Shown: positions 1 to 7,915, counted from the first letter of the stretch. The stretch is DNA of 21,186 nt from Aphodousia faecalis (GCA_018712705.1 DVGM01000006.1:1-21186), one strand, 5' to 3'. Notes: a model not told the origin generated them from the letters alone. Made by a program: numbers and translations.

Positions 1-10
1 GAGTCGAAAT

Positions 11-86
11 GCGGGAATAGCTCAGTTGGTAGAGCGCAACCTTGCCAAGGTTGAGGTCGCGAGTTCGAGACTCGTTTCCCGCTCCA
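11..86 (+). tRNA. tRNA-Gly (anticodon GCC)
   Basis: The sequence folds as a 76-nt cloverleaf. The acceptor stem starts GCGGGAA and closes with the matching TTCCCGC before TCCA. The D arm has the AGCTCAGTTGGTAGAGC pattern, the anticodon loop reads CTTGCCAA (GCC), and the T arm has GTTCGAG. The 3' CCA is encoded. It decodes GGC/GGU glycine codons. It lies 55 nt before tRNA-Leu(UAA). The same two isoacceptors flank tRNA-Cys in the well-known glyW-cysT-leuZ cluster, but no tRNA-Cys is present between them here. Confidence 0.97.
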
Positions 87-96
87 GAATAATAAA

Positions 97-129
97 AATA
101 AGCCGACCCCACTTGGTTGGCTTATTTTT
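97..129 (+). terminator. Hairpin terminator between tRNA-Gly and tRNA-Leu
   Basis: A 12-bp stem (AATAAGCCGACC with GGTTGGCTTATT, one G-T pair) and a 6-nt loop are followed by a run of T. This is a canonical intrinsic terminator. Only about 12 nt separate it from tRNA-Leu, which leaves no room for a separate promoter there, so it may be leaky or act as a processing element. Confidence 0.8.
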
Positions 130-141
130 CACCGATTGGTA

Positions 142-231
142 GGCCGGGTGACGGAACTGGTAGACGTAGCGGACTTAAAATCCGCCGCCAATTAAAACGG
201 CGTACGGGTTCGATTCCCGTCCCGGCCACCA
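142..231 (+). tRNA. tRNA-Leu (anticodon UAA)
   Basis: This is a class II tRNA of about 90 nt. The acceptor strands are GGCCGGG and CCCGGCC, followed by discriminator A and an encoded CCA. The D loop contains the ACTGGTAGAC pattern, the anticodon loop is CTTAAAA (UAA), and there is a long variable arm (CGCC...GGCG type) before the T arm with GGTTCGATTCC. The long variable arm and the UAA anticodon identify leucine. It is followed at once by its own terminator. Confidence 0.97.
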
Positions 232-240
232 AAAAGATAG

Positions 241-271
241 AACCTGGGGTGTAAAAGCCCCAGGTTTTTTC
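241..271 (+). terminator. Intrinsic terminator after tRNA-Leu
   Basis: A perfect 9-bp stem (AACCTGGGG with CCCCAGGTT), an 8-nt loop and a T tract end the tRNA transcript. The convergent autotransporter gene stops 36 nt further on. On the minus strand no T run follows the stem directly, so it is mainly a + strand terminator. Confidence 0.9.
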
Positions 272-306
272 TTATCTAAATTTCTTTGCTCCAGTCAATA
301 AATTGA

Positions 307-2886
307 TTAATAGCGGTACTCCACTTGGGCTTTACCGCTTAGGCCTTCGCGTTGACCGACATAGCCTCTTATTTTCAAATCAACAACCCAGGGCGAATCC
401 TCCGATTTGTATCTAAGGCCTAACGATCCGATACCCATGGAACCACGCATCGAGGCAGCATCGGCAATTTTTTCTCCGTTCGCTTCAACGTGCACATCCG
501 GCGTAAAGTCATATTGGTAGGCCAAACCTGTATATGCCCAGAAAGAATTCTGAAGCGGGAAATAGAGACGTCCGCCTACACGGATGCGAGAGCTTTCGAC
601 AGAGTCGAAATCAAATTGATTATTGACGCCGTCGGCAAAAATATCCGTGCTGTCGCTTGGCAGATAGGTATAGAAGTATTTCATAAAGAGGTCGGCTTTC
701 ATACGTTCTCCGACATCAATAATGCGACCGGCGCCAATATGAACACCGAAATAGTTGCCGGAGAGATCGTAGCCGTGAGCTACGCCGTTACCATCAACCA
801 ATCCTCGGCTGATTTGTGTTTCGGTTTTACCGGCCCGCAACGAACCTTCCGCATACCATCCGGCCGTGTTTTTGATTCGCGCGGAGATTCCCGCGCCGTA
901 ATATTTCACTTCACCGCTAAAACGCCTATCAATATTGGGGTAGGACATTTCTTCTGTGTAGTCACCGTTACCGGTTTCTACAAAAAGGTTTAAAAGCAGA
1001 GGATTGCCGTTTAGCATGAGTGAATTAGCCCAACCAGCGGCGGCTGTAAAGCCGTGAACATCAATATGTCCGTGTGTGCTGTAATTACTTTGAACGCCGT
1101 CAATGGATGCGAAAGTTCTCAATCCCCAATGATAATCACGAGCGGTTGCATCCAGATTATCCAGAATCAATTCTGCCCCATGGTTAACAAAGAATAGGCT
1201 CATGTTTCGATTATTGGAGACAAGCTTTAATTGTTGACTGGGCGCTGTCCCCTGAAGTTTAAAGTCGACAGAGTTTTCCTCTCGGTTATTCTCAATAATG
1301 CCGATTGAGTCTTGAGTAATTGTTGAGGGTATGGCCACTTCTTGCCCATTGTCGTAAAACGGATTGAATTGAATTGCGGTCTCACCTTTAATAAGAGACA
1401 TTTGTTCTCCGAAATGATTTTCTAATCGATCATCAAAACGGATATTGTTTACATCAATTTTTAAGGAAGCAGAGGAGATATCAGTCTCTCCCAGTACATT
1501 TAAAATACTTTCCCCATTCTTCCATTTGAAATCGGTAAATGCAATGGAGTCAAATTGCTCTAGCCCGCCGATATTACCCTTCCATTTACGGACAACCAAA
1601 GTATTGTTATTTGCCTTTCCAAAAGTATTGTGACCTAAAAAGATTGCCTTAGTTAGTCCATTTGTATGAAAATCGTCTGATAAGGATTCAAGAATAACCG
1701 TGTTATCAACGACGGATACATCCGTGAATATGTCCGATCCGCCTGCTGAAATTGTAAGGGGGCCTTCACTATCTTCGGCAATTTTTACATCAATGAGATG
1801 TATGGTATTGCCGCTCACAGTTGCGGATGATAACCATGAGTCTCCACCCAGAATGTAAGCTTCGTTATCAGGATGGAGCGTTGTATTTGAGATTAATATA
1901 GTGCCGTTGTGAACACTTCCAGTTGAATTGAAAGAAGTCGCTATTTTCTTGAAATGAATTTCAGAATTGTCAATGAAAACAGCATTACCATCTGCGTTAA
2001 ATACTCGGTCTTCTTCAAAATCACTAAGATCCAGGTATCCGCCTAAAATTTTGGTCGCATAGAACTGACTGTCAACAATCTCGACGCGATTATCTGAAAC
2101 ATTGCCACTGGCCGCTTGCCCACCTACGATATTTTGAAAAACCGAAATGTTTTCATTCTCTGTCGAAGAACTTTTCCCAAACGAGTTAATTTTGACCCAA
2201 TTGTGGTGGACATCGGCGGTATGTAATTTGGCTCCGTACAAGCTAGGAGCGTTAACTACTTCACCTTTAAATGATGGTAAAGAGTTATCGGTTCCTTCTA
2301 CCACGACACGATTATAGGAAGCCACCTGATTTGTGTCAGACTGGTCATTTGAATAGGCGCCGATGATTTCCGTATAGGAGTGAAATACACCACCTGTAAC
2401 GACGACTTTGTTGCCATACATATCGGCGCTGTCAGACTTCGCAGCGGCAATTTTTCCGGCACCCTCATTGTCACTGTCGGATAACGCTTGAGGATAAAAC
2501 TCGCCGCCTTCCATATTCAGTGTGTTGTTATAGACATCAGAGTCGGCTGAAAAGGCGGCAAAAATATAGACATCGGTCGGATTTGTTGATTTACCGATAC
2601 CGCCATTCACCCATGTCAAAGTATTGTTGCCAACTTCAGCATTTTTATCTTTGGTATAGGCAAAGTACAAGTGAAGGGCGTGATCTATTGGCTCAGTAAG
2701 ATTAACTTCATATTGGTAACCCGAAAGATCTTCACTGAGCTGAAGCTCATCGTGGGTGTGCAGATCGACAATGTATTCTTTTTCTGATTCTTCAATATTA
2801 GTGAATGTCGTCTCGGCCGATACACATTGAAAACTAAGAGCTCCCCAGATACCAAGAAGTGCTTTAATTAAGAGTGTCTTTTTCAA
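307..2886 (-). CDS. Autotransporter (type Va) with repeat-built beta-helix-like passenger
   Basis: The 859-aa protein has a Sec signal peptide (MKK-hydrophobic core-CVSA|ETT, cleavage near residue 24), a passenger of roughly residues 25-585 and a C-terminal beta-barrel of roughly 586-859 ending in a terminal aromatic residue (Tyr), as outer-membrane beta domains do. The passenger holds about 11 diverged copies of a unit with the core N-x-[VIL]-x-[VIL], often preceded by I-x-G-G or G-A. Copies lie near residues 85, 118, 156, 190, 226, 263, 298, 325, 357, 392 and 425, which is typical of a right-handed beta-helix. No protease triad was recognised, so an adhesin or structural surface role is more likely than an enzyme. 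The start is TTG at 2884-2886: a TGA stop lies five codons upstream and no ATG fits. A weak GGA lies about 8 nt upstream. The gene is AT-richer than the housekeeping genes nearby and is flanked by a tRNA gene, so horizontal gain is possible, although no integrase is visible. Confidence 0.9.
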   Translation of the reverse strand: MKKTLLIKALLGIWGALSFQCVSAETTFTNIEESEKEYIVDLHTHDELQLSEDLSGYQYEVNLTEPIDHALHLYFAYTKDKNAEVGNNTLTWVNGGIGKSTNPTDVYIFAAFSADSDVYNNTLNMEGGEFYPQALSDSDNEGAGKIAAAKSDSADMYGNKVVVTGGVFHSYTEIIGAYSNDQSDTNQVASYNRVVVEGTDNSLPSFKGEVVNAPSLYGAKLHTADVHHNWVKINSFGKSSSTENENISVFQNIVGGQAASGNVSDNRVEIVDSQFYATKILGGYLDLSDFEEDRVFNADGNAVFIDNSEIHFKKIATSFNSTGSVHNGTILISNTTLHPDNEAYILGGDSWLSSATVSGNTIHLIDVKIAEDSEGPLTISAGGSDIFTDVSVVDNTVILESLSDDFHTNGLTKAIFLGHNTFGKANNNTLVVRKWKGNIGGLEQFDSIAFTDFKWKNGESILNVLGETDISSASLKIDVNNIRFDDRLENHFGEQMSLIKGETAIQFNPFYDNGQEVAIPSTITQDSIGIIENNREENSVDFKLQGTAPSQQLKLVSNNRNMSLFFVNHGAELILDNLDATARDYHWGLRTFASIDGVQSNYSTHGHIDVHGFTAAAGWANSLMLNGNPLLLNLFVETGNGDYTEEMSYPNIDRRFSGEVKYYGAGISARIKNTAGWYAEGSLRAGKTETQISRGLVDGNGVAHGYDLSGNYFGVHIGAGRIIDVGERMKADLFMKYFYTYLPSDSTDIFADGVNNQFDFDSVESSRIRVGGRLYFPLQNSFWAYTGLAYQYDFTPDVHVEANGEKIADAASMRGSMGIGSLGLRYKSEDSPWVVDLKIRGYVGQREGLSGKAQVEYRY

Positions 2887-2988
2887 ATCAATTTTCCGTC
2901 AAGGGAAGATATTTATTAAAGTGGACACTTAAACGAGTTAATCACTAATAAGAAAATAGCTAAAAGGATATAACCGGTAGAAAATGTC

Positions 2989-3012
2989 AAGCTATTGGGT
3001 AATAGCTTTTTT
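2989..3012 (+). terminator. Orphan intrinsic terminator in the divergent region
   Basis: A perfect 8-bp stem (AAGCTATT with AATAGCTT) with a GGGT loop runs directly into T6. It has terminator form on the + strand only, yet no + strand gene lies upstream: the preceding gene is the minus-strand autotransporter. It may end a short unannotated RNA from 2887-2988, block antisense reads, or be a relic. Confidence 0.6.
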
Positions 3013-3070
3013 AGATATGGTGAAAGACAGAGTGGACGTGTTTTCAGAACATATCAAGCCGATGTAGCAC

Positions 3071-3108
3071 TTTTACGTTAAAAGCGAAAGTTTTTTCGTA
3101 AAAAGCGA
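3071..3108 (+). repeat. 17-bp direct repeat, 21-bp period, upstream of the DUF401 gene
   Basis: TTTTACGTTAAAAGCGA (3071-3087) recurs as TTTTTCGTAAAAAGCGA (3092-3108), with 15 of 17 positions identical and a spacing of exactly two helical turns. The downstream copy abuts a -10-like TACTAT at 3110-3115 that has no good -35 box. This is the usual arrangement for an activator-bound promoter. The same segment also contains the inverted pair TTTTACG/CGTAAAA. Confidence 0.55.
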
Positions 3109-3109
3109 G

Positions 3110-3115
3110 TACTAT
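3110..3115 (+). promoter_or_regulatory. Candidate -10 box for the DUF401 gene
   Basis: TACTAT lies 33 nt before the start codon and right after the direct repeat at 3071-3108. No convincing -35 hexamer is found at 16-18 nt spacing, so an activator may be needed. The assignment is tentative. Confidence 0.35.
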
Positions 3116-3148
3116 TTCCAAATTCATTGATTAACAATAACAAAGACT

Positions 3149-4378
3149 ATGATTTTCCTCATCATCACTTTGGCGATGGTTATCACGCTCTTTTTGTTGC
3201 GTCGTCGCCAACCCATTGGTATCGCTATTTTGGTTGGCGGTATTTTCATCTGGTTGTGTACCGATCCGACTTTCAAAGAACTCAAAGACGCTGTTATTCA
3301 AATGGCGACAACTCCGAGAAGTTACGACTTGGTGGGCGCTCTTTATTTAGTGATCTGTTTGGAAATTGAATTAAGAAAAAGCGGTTGTTTAGCCGGTATG
3401 GTTGAGGCTCTCTCAAGAATGTTCTCGAGCCGCCGATTTACGCTGGCGGTGATGCCGGCCTTTTTGGGACTGTTGCCTTCCATCGGCGGCGCAAGATTCT
3501 CGGCCCCGATTGTGGAAGAAGCCTCAAAAGGATTTGAAGCCAAACCGGAAGACAAAGCGGCCATCAATTTCTGGTTCCGTCATATTTTTGAATTTTCCAG
3601 CCCCTTGGTGCCGGGCATGATTTTGGCTTGCGGCATCGCCGGCGTCAAAATTGGTGATCTGATTGTTCACTTGGGTTGGCTTACCATCGTGGCTTTTATT
3701 CTCGGCTGGTTTGTCATGGTTCGGGGATTAAAGCAGACTGTAGCCACTCGCACGGAAGTTTCCAGTGAAGAAGCCAAGCGTCACAATATGGACTTCGTTT
3801 TGTCTCTGACGCCTGTTATTGCCAACGTGGTTTTGATGGTGGCCTTTAGTCTTCAAGCTTCCGTTTCCATGATCATCGTTGTCGTGGCCATGATTCCGCT
3901 TTTGATGTTCTTTAACCGCCATGTCAGCGTCAAGGAAGTTTTCATCGGTGCTTTGGACTACAAGATGTTTGCGAACGTCATCTGCATTTTGTTGTTCATT
4001 GCCCTTTTGGAAAGCACAGGTGTTTTGGCGCTTTTGGTTGCTGCTTTTGAATCGTCTCCGTTGCCGATTCCTGTGATCATTGGTTTCTTAAGTTTCATTA
4101 TTGGACTGCTCACGGGCATCTCTCAAGGTCACGTTGCGATCATGATGCCGATCGTTGCCGGTATTTCCATGGGTGACCTCGATTTAGTGGGCGTAGCCAT
4201 GGTCTTTGGCGTGGCCGGCCAAATGGTAACCCCGACGCACTTGTGTCTGACCATTACGGTGGACTACTTTAAGAGCGACTTCTTTAAGACCTTAAAGCCT
4301 GTTTTGTGGGCTCAGATTCCGCTTGCCATTATCTTTATCGCGGTGTCTTACTTTACTTGGGGCACCAGTTGGTTCTAG
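3149..4378 (+). CDS. DUF401-family integral membrane protein, probable ion or organic-acid transporter
   Basis: The 409-aa protein is almost entirely hydrophobic, with about 10-12 predicted membrane segments, and resembles the DUF401 family, which Pfam places with ion transporters of the IT superfamily. Its two halves carry matching glycine-rich loops: G-L-L-P-S-I-G-G-A near 107-115 and G-L-L-T-G-I-S-Q-G near 319-327, each followed by a hydrophobic A-P-I or M-P-I stretch. This is the inverted-repeat pattern of re-entrant substrate loops in IT transporters. A further conserved-looking T-P-T-H-L-C motif lies at 361-366. The substrate is unknown. The ATG at 3149 lacks a clear Shine-Dalgarno sequence, and an in-frame TGA at 3128-3130 rules out any longer form. 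The gene stands alone, diverges from the autotransporter and ends at a shared bidirectional terminator. Confidence 0.85.
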   Translation: MIFLIITLAMVITLFLLRRRQPIGIAILVGGIFIWLCTDPTFKELKDAVIQMATTPRSYDLVGALYLVICLEIELRKSGCLAGMVEALSRMFSSRRFTLAVMPAFLGLLPSIGGARFSAPIVEEASKGFEAKPEDKAAINFWFRHIFEFSSPLVPGMILACGIAGVKIGDLIVHLGWLTIVAFILGWFVMVRGLKQTVATRTEVSSEEAKRHNMDFVLSLTPVIANVVLMVAFSLQASVSMIIVVVAMIPLLMFFNRHVSVKEVFIGALDYKMFANVICILLFIALLESTGVLALLVAAFESSPLPIPVIIGFLSFIIGLLTGISQGHVAIMMPIVAGISMGDLDLVGVAMVFGVAGQMVTPTHLCLTITVDYFKSDFFKTLKPVLWAQIPLAIIFIAVSYFTWGTSWF

Positions 4379-4400
4379 TTTAGACAGAATTTTTTCAGTT

Positions 4401-4446
4401 AAAAAAAAGAGCACGCTTTACGGTTTTTCGTAGCGTGCTCTTTAAG
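4401..4446. terminator. Bidirectional terminator between the DUF401 gene and ppsR
   Basis: An 11-bp stem (AAAGAGCACGC with GCGTGCTCTTT) encloses a smaller TACG/CGTA helix. An A8 run precedes it, giving a T tract for the minus-strand ppsR transcript, and a short TTT follows it on the + strand. It lies between two convergent genes and probably serves both, more strongly for ppsR. Confidence 0.8.
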
Positions 4447-4459
4447 CAATTAGCTTTTT

Positions 4460-5329
4460 TTAATCAATTTTGTGAGCATTGTGAAGGTTAAGCTCGGCCA
4501 TGATGGTGGCAGAGATTTCCTCAATGGAACGGCTCGTTGAACTCAGCCACTTGATTCCTTCTCGGCGCATCATGTTTTCCGCCGCTTCAGTTTCTTGTCG
4601 GCAGTTTTCCAAGGAGGCATAACGGCTGCCCGGGCGGCGTTCGTTGCGGATTTGAGACAGGCGTTCGGGTGAAATGGAAAGGCCGAAAAGCTTATCGCGC
4701 TTATCTTGGAGGACTTCAGGAAGTTCACCGCGCTCGAAATCTTCGGGAATGAGCGGATAATTGGCAGCCTTCACACCAAACTGCATGGCTAAGAAAAGGC
4801 TTGTTGGCGTTTTACCTGAACGGCTCACACCCACCAAAATCACATCGGCTTCGTTTAAGCCTTTGTTCATTTGACCATCATCGTGCGCGAGTGAATAGTT
4901 AATGGCTTCAATACGGCGGTTATACCGTTCTTCGTCCTTGATCACATGGCTGCGGCCCATGGAGTGAGCGGATTTCAAACCCGTTTCCTGTTCAATTTCT
5001 TTAATGAAACTGCGGAAAAACTCGATTCGGAAACCCTGGCATTTTTCTGTGAACGTTTTGTGGATGTTCACATCGACAAAGGTAGAGAAGACCAAGGGAC
5101 GGACACCTGAGCGGATATACGCGTCATTGATCTTTTGGGCTGCCAGAACAGCCTTTTCAGGAGTGTCGATAAATGGGATACGAACTTGGTCGTATTGCAG
5201 ATCGGTAAATTGGGTAAGCACCGAGTGCGCGAGCGTTTCAGCGGTAATGGCTGTGGCGTCCGAGACAATAAACACGGTGCGCTTCCCGCTTTTATGAGCG
5301 GTTTCGTCTTTTTCAAGAGTATTGAACAT
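4460..5329 (-). CDS. ppsR: Phosphoenolpyruvate synthase regulatory protein (bifunctional kinase/pyrophosphorylase)
   Basis: This DUF299/PSRP protein is 289 aa from the chosen ATG, close to the 277 aa of the E. coli protein. It inactivates PEP synthase by ADP-dependent phosphorylation of a threonine and reactivates it by Pi-dependent dephosphorylation. The N-terminal signature F-I-V-S-D-A-T lies near residue 20, and the P-loop-like G-V-S-R-S-G-K-T lies at about 167-174, both hallmarks of the family. The frame stays open upstream to 5458, but that start would overlap the ppsA start and add 43 residues absent from the family. The ATG at 5327-5329 directly precedes the conserved domain and was chosen. 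The ribosome site is weak. Its divergent position next to ppsA matches its substrate and the arrangement in other proteobacteria. Confidence 0.93.
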   Translation of the reverse strand: MFNTLEKDETAHKSGKRTVFIVSDATAITAETLAHSVLTQFTDLQYDQVRIPFIDTPEKAVLAAQKINDAYIRSGVRPLVFSTFVDVNIHKTFTEKCQGFRIEFFRSFIKEIEQETGLKSAHSMGRSHVIKDEERYNRRIEAINYSLAHDDGQMNKGLNEADVILVGVSRSGKTPTSLFLAMQFGVKAANYPLIPEDFERGELPEVLQDKRDKLFGLSISPERLSQIRNERRPGSRYASLENCRQETEAAENMMRREGIKWLSSTSRSIEEISATIMAELNLHNAHKID

Positions 5330-5422
5330 AAAAGGGCCTGAGGTTAAAAAATTACCCGAAATGAATCGGTTGTCGCTACAATTCAGATATTCTAACAATC
5401 CAATCCTTTTTGGGGGAAGAAA
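5330..5422. promoter_or_regulatory. Divergent ppsR/ppsA promoter region
   Basis: This 93-nt spacer must hold both promoters. On the + strand, TACAAT at 5377-5382 is the best -10 candidate for ppsA, with only a poor -35 (TTACCC at 5352-5357, 19 nt spacing). The ppsA ribosome site is strong (GGGGGAAG, 5 nt before ATG). No clear minus-strand promoter or operator was recognised. Confidence 0.35.
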
Positions 5423-7798
5423 ATGCCGCAAGGTCGTTATGTATTTCCGTTTAGCCAACTGCGTATGACCGACGTCGATCGCGTTGGTGGTAAAAACGCC
5501 TCTTTAGGTGAATTACTGAGCCAACTGACGAGCGCCGGAATTCGAGTTCCTGACGGTTTCGCCACGACTGCCGAAGCGTTCCGCTTGTTCCTGACAGAAA
5601 ACAACCTCGAAGAACGCATCAATGATCGACTCAAAGATCTCAATGTTGAAGATGTGAAGGCTCTTGCACAGGCCGGTGCAGAAATCCGTAAAATGATTGA
5701 AGAAGCGCCCTTCCCCGCAGAGCTGGAAAAGGAAATTCGTGAATTCTACGAATGGTTAAAGGACGGCCAAGAAGAAATCAGCGTGGCCGTTCGTTCTTCT
5801 GCGACCGCCGAAGACTTGCCTGATGCATCTTTTGCCGGTCAACAGGAAACTTATCTGAACGTGGTCGGTATTGATCAGGTCTTGAGCCGTATGCGCGAAG
5901 TTTTCGCTTCACTTTATAACGACCGCGCCATCAGCTATCGTGTCCATAAGGGCTTCACGCACTCTGAAGTGGCTTTGTCGGCCGGTGTTCAACGCATGTG
6001 CCGCTCCGACAAGGGCGCTGCCGGCGTGATGTTTACGCTTGATACCGAAAGCGGTTTTGATCAAGTGGTCTTTATTACGGCGAGCTACGGTTTGGGTGAA
6101 ACGGTGGTTCAAGGCGCTGTGAATCCGGATGAATTCTATGTTCATAAGCCCATGCTTGCCGCTGGCAATTTCCCGATCATTCGCCGCACGTTGGGCAGCA
6201 AGTTGATCAAGATGGAATTTGACACCGACGCCAAGAGCGGCCGCAGTGTTCGCACGGTTGATGTGAGCGCTGAAGACCGTCGTCACTTTGCCATCACGGA
6301 CGATGATGTGATCGAATTGGCCAAGTTTGCCACGATCATTGAAAAGCACTATGGCCGTCCGATGGATATCGAATGGGGCAAAGATGGTATTGACGGCAAG
6401 ATCTACATCTTGCAAGCTCGTCCGGAAACGGTGAAGAGCCGCCAGAACACGGCCGATGTTCAACAACGCTTTACCTTAAAGAGCAAGGGCCGTGTGTTGG
6501 TGACTGGCCGCGCTATCGGTCAAAAGATCGGTTTGGGTCCGGTGCGCATCGTTGAAGATGCAAGCGAAATGGAACGTGTTCAGGCCGGCGACGTTTTGGT
6601 TACCGATATGACTGACCCGAACTGGGAACCGGTGATGAAGCGTGCTAGCGCTATTGTGACCAACCGCGGTGGTCGTACCTGTCACGCAGCCATTATTGCT
6701 CGTGAATTGGGTATTCCGGCTGTGGTGGGTTGTGGCGATGCAACCGAACGCTTGGCCGAAGATATGGAAGTGACTGTTTCTTGCGCTGAAGGTGATACCG
6801 GTAAGATCTACGAAGGTCGTCAAGAAGTTCAAATTGAAGAAGTCAAGCGCGGTGCCTTGCCCGATATTCCTGTGAAGATCATGATGAACGTTGGCAATCC
6901 GCAATTGGCTTTTGAATTCCAATCCATCCCCAACAAGGGCGTTGGTTTGGCTCGTTTGGAATTCATCATCAACAACAATATCGGTATCCACCCGAAGGTG
7001 GTTCTCGACTATCCGAACGTTGACGGTGAGTTGCGTGACGCGGTTGAACGTTTGAGCGCTGGTTACAAGAGCCCGGTTGATTTCTTCGAAATGAAGATTG
7101 CCGAAGGTGTGGCTACGATTGCAGCCGCTTTCTGGCCGAAGAAGGTGATCGTTCGCTTGTCCGACTTCAAGAGCAACGAATACCGTAAGTTGATCGGCGG
7201 TGATCGCTACGAACCGGATGAAGAAAATCCGATGTTGGGTTTCCGCGGTGCTTCCCGCTATATCGCCAACAGCTTTGCCGAGTGCTTCCGTATGGAATGC
7301 CGCGCGATGAAGTTTGTCCGCGATACGATGGGCTTGACCAATGTTGAATTGATGGTGCCGTTTGTTCGTACGCTCGATGAAGCCCGTCAAACGATTGAAA
7401 TCATGGAACGCAACGGTCTGAAGCGCGGTGAAAACGGTTTGCGCGTCAACATGATGTGTGAAATCCCGTCTAACGCTGTTTTGGCTGACAAGTTCCTCGA
7501 CTACTTCGATGGTTTCTCGATCGGTTCCAACGATATGACTCAGTTGACATTGGGTCTGGACCGTGACTCGGGTCTTGTGGCAGCAAGCTTTGACGAACGC
7601 AATGAAGCGGTGAAGGTTCTGCTTTCAATGGCAATCCGTGCCTGCCGTGCTCGCGGTAAGTACGTCGGCATCTGCGGTCAAGGTCCTTCTGACCATGAAG
7701 ATTTGGCTCAATGGCTCATGGACGAAGGCATTGAGTCCATCTCCTTGAACCCGGATACGGTGGTTGATACCTGGAGACGTTTGGCTGCCTCCAAGTAA
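5423..7798 (+). CDS. ppsA: Phosphoenolpyruvate synthase
   Basis: PpsA (791 aa; E. coli 792) converts pyruvate, ATP and water to PEP, AMP and Pi, the entry step of gluconeogenesis from pyruvate or lactate in the cytoplasm. Domains run in standard order: an N-terminal ATP-grasp/pyruvate-binding domain (about 1-340, with V-G-G-K-N-A-S-L-G-E near 21-30 and V-R-S-S-A-T-A-E-D-L near 127), a central phosphohistidine domain with G-G-R-T-C-H-A-A where His421 is the phosphorylated residue (same number as in E. coli), and a C-terminal TIM barrel (about 480-790) with the late I-C-G-Q-G-P-S-D-H motif carrying the catalytic cysteine. The preceding T-C-H threonine is the site PpsR-type regulators modify. 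The start is fixed by a strong GGGGGAAG ribosome site. A terminator follows 25 nt after the stop. Confidence 0.98.
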   Translation: MPQGRYVFPFSQLRMTDVDRVGGKNASLGELLSQLTSAGIRVPDGFATTAEAFRLFLTENNLEERINDRLKDLNVEDVKALAQAGAEIRKMIEEAPFPAELEKEIREFYEWLKDGQEEISVAVRSSATAEDLPDASFAGQQETYLNVVGIDQVLSRMREVFASLYNDRAISYRVHKGFTHSEVALSAGVQRMCRSDKGAAGVMFTLDTESGFDQVVFITASYGLGETVVQGAVNPDEFYVHKPMLAAGNFPIIRRTLGSKLIKMEFDTDAKSGRSVRTVDVSAEDRRHFAITDDDVIELAKFATIIEKHYGRPMDIEWGKDGIDGKIYILQARPETVKSRQNTADVQQRFTLKSKGRVLVTGRAIGQKIGLGPVRIVEDASEMERVQAGDVLVTDMTDPNWEPVMKRASAIVTNRGGRTCHAAIIARELGIPAVVGCGDATERLAEDMEVTVSCAEGDTGKIYEGRQEVQIEEVKRGALPDIPVKIMMNVGNPQLAFEFQSIPNKGVGLARLEFIINNNIGIHPKVVLDYPNVDGELRDAVERLSAGYKSPVDFFEMKIAEGVATIAAAFWPKKVIVRLSDFKSNEYRKLIGGDRYEPDEENPMLGFRGASRYIANSFAECFRMECRAMKFVRDTMGLTNVELMVPFVRTLDEARQTIEIMERNGLKRGENGLRVNMMCEIPSNAVLADKFLDYFDGFSIGSNDMTQLTLGLDRDSGLVAASFDERNEAVKVLLSMAIRACRARGKYVGICGQGPSDHEDLAQWLMDEGIESISLNPDTVVDTWRRLAASK

Positions 7799-7823
7799 TC
7801 GATAAGACTGCTTGCTAAAAGTC

Positions 7824-7855
7824 AAAAGACCGGTTTGAAAAGACCGGTCTTTTTG
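7824..7855 (+). terminator. Intrinsic terminator after ppsA
   Basis: A perfect 11-bp stem (AAAAGACCGGT with ACCGGTCTTTT), an 8-nt loop and a T tract lie 25 nt after the ppsA stop. The downstream antiporter therefore probably has its own promoter. Confidence 0.92.
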
Positions 7856-7878
7856 TATACTCGCCGGTTTAAACGTTA

Positions 7879-7884
7879 TATACT
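7879..7884 (+). promoter_or_regulatory. Candidate -10 box for the first Kef-type antiporter
   Basis: TATACT lies 31 nt before the ATG at 7916, between the ppsA terminator and the gene. An upstream near-copy, TATACTCGCCGG (from 7856), resembles TATACTCGGCGA (from 7879). No good -35 hexamer at standard spacing was found, so this is tentative. Confidence 0.35.
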
Positions 7885-7915
7885 CGGCGACAAATATTTA
7901 TGGGGAAATGCGGAC

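Noticed and set aside
490..993. 167-codon + strand frame inside the autotransporter gene
   Set aside because: Antisense to the conserved beta-barrel part, no domain and no promoter.
5330..5458. Longer N terminus for PpsR (43 extra residues)
   Set aside because: It would overlap the ppsA start and ribosome site and has no counterpart in the family.
6476..7390. 304-codon open frame on the minus strand opposite ppsA
   Set aside because: Antisense shadow of ppsA with low-complexity His/Asn/Thr composition and no ribosome site or recognisable domain.
7835..7915. Longer N terminus for the first antiporter, starting at TTG
   Set aside because: The TTG lies in the ppsA terminator loop; the ATG at 7916 has a proper ribosome site and matches the paralogue start.
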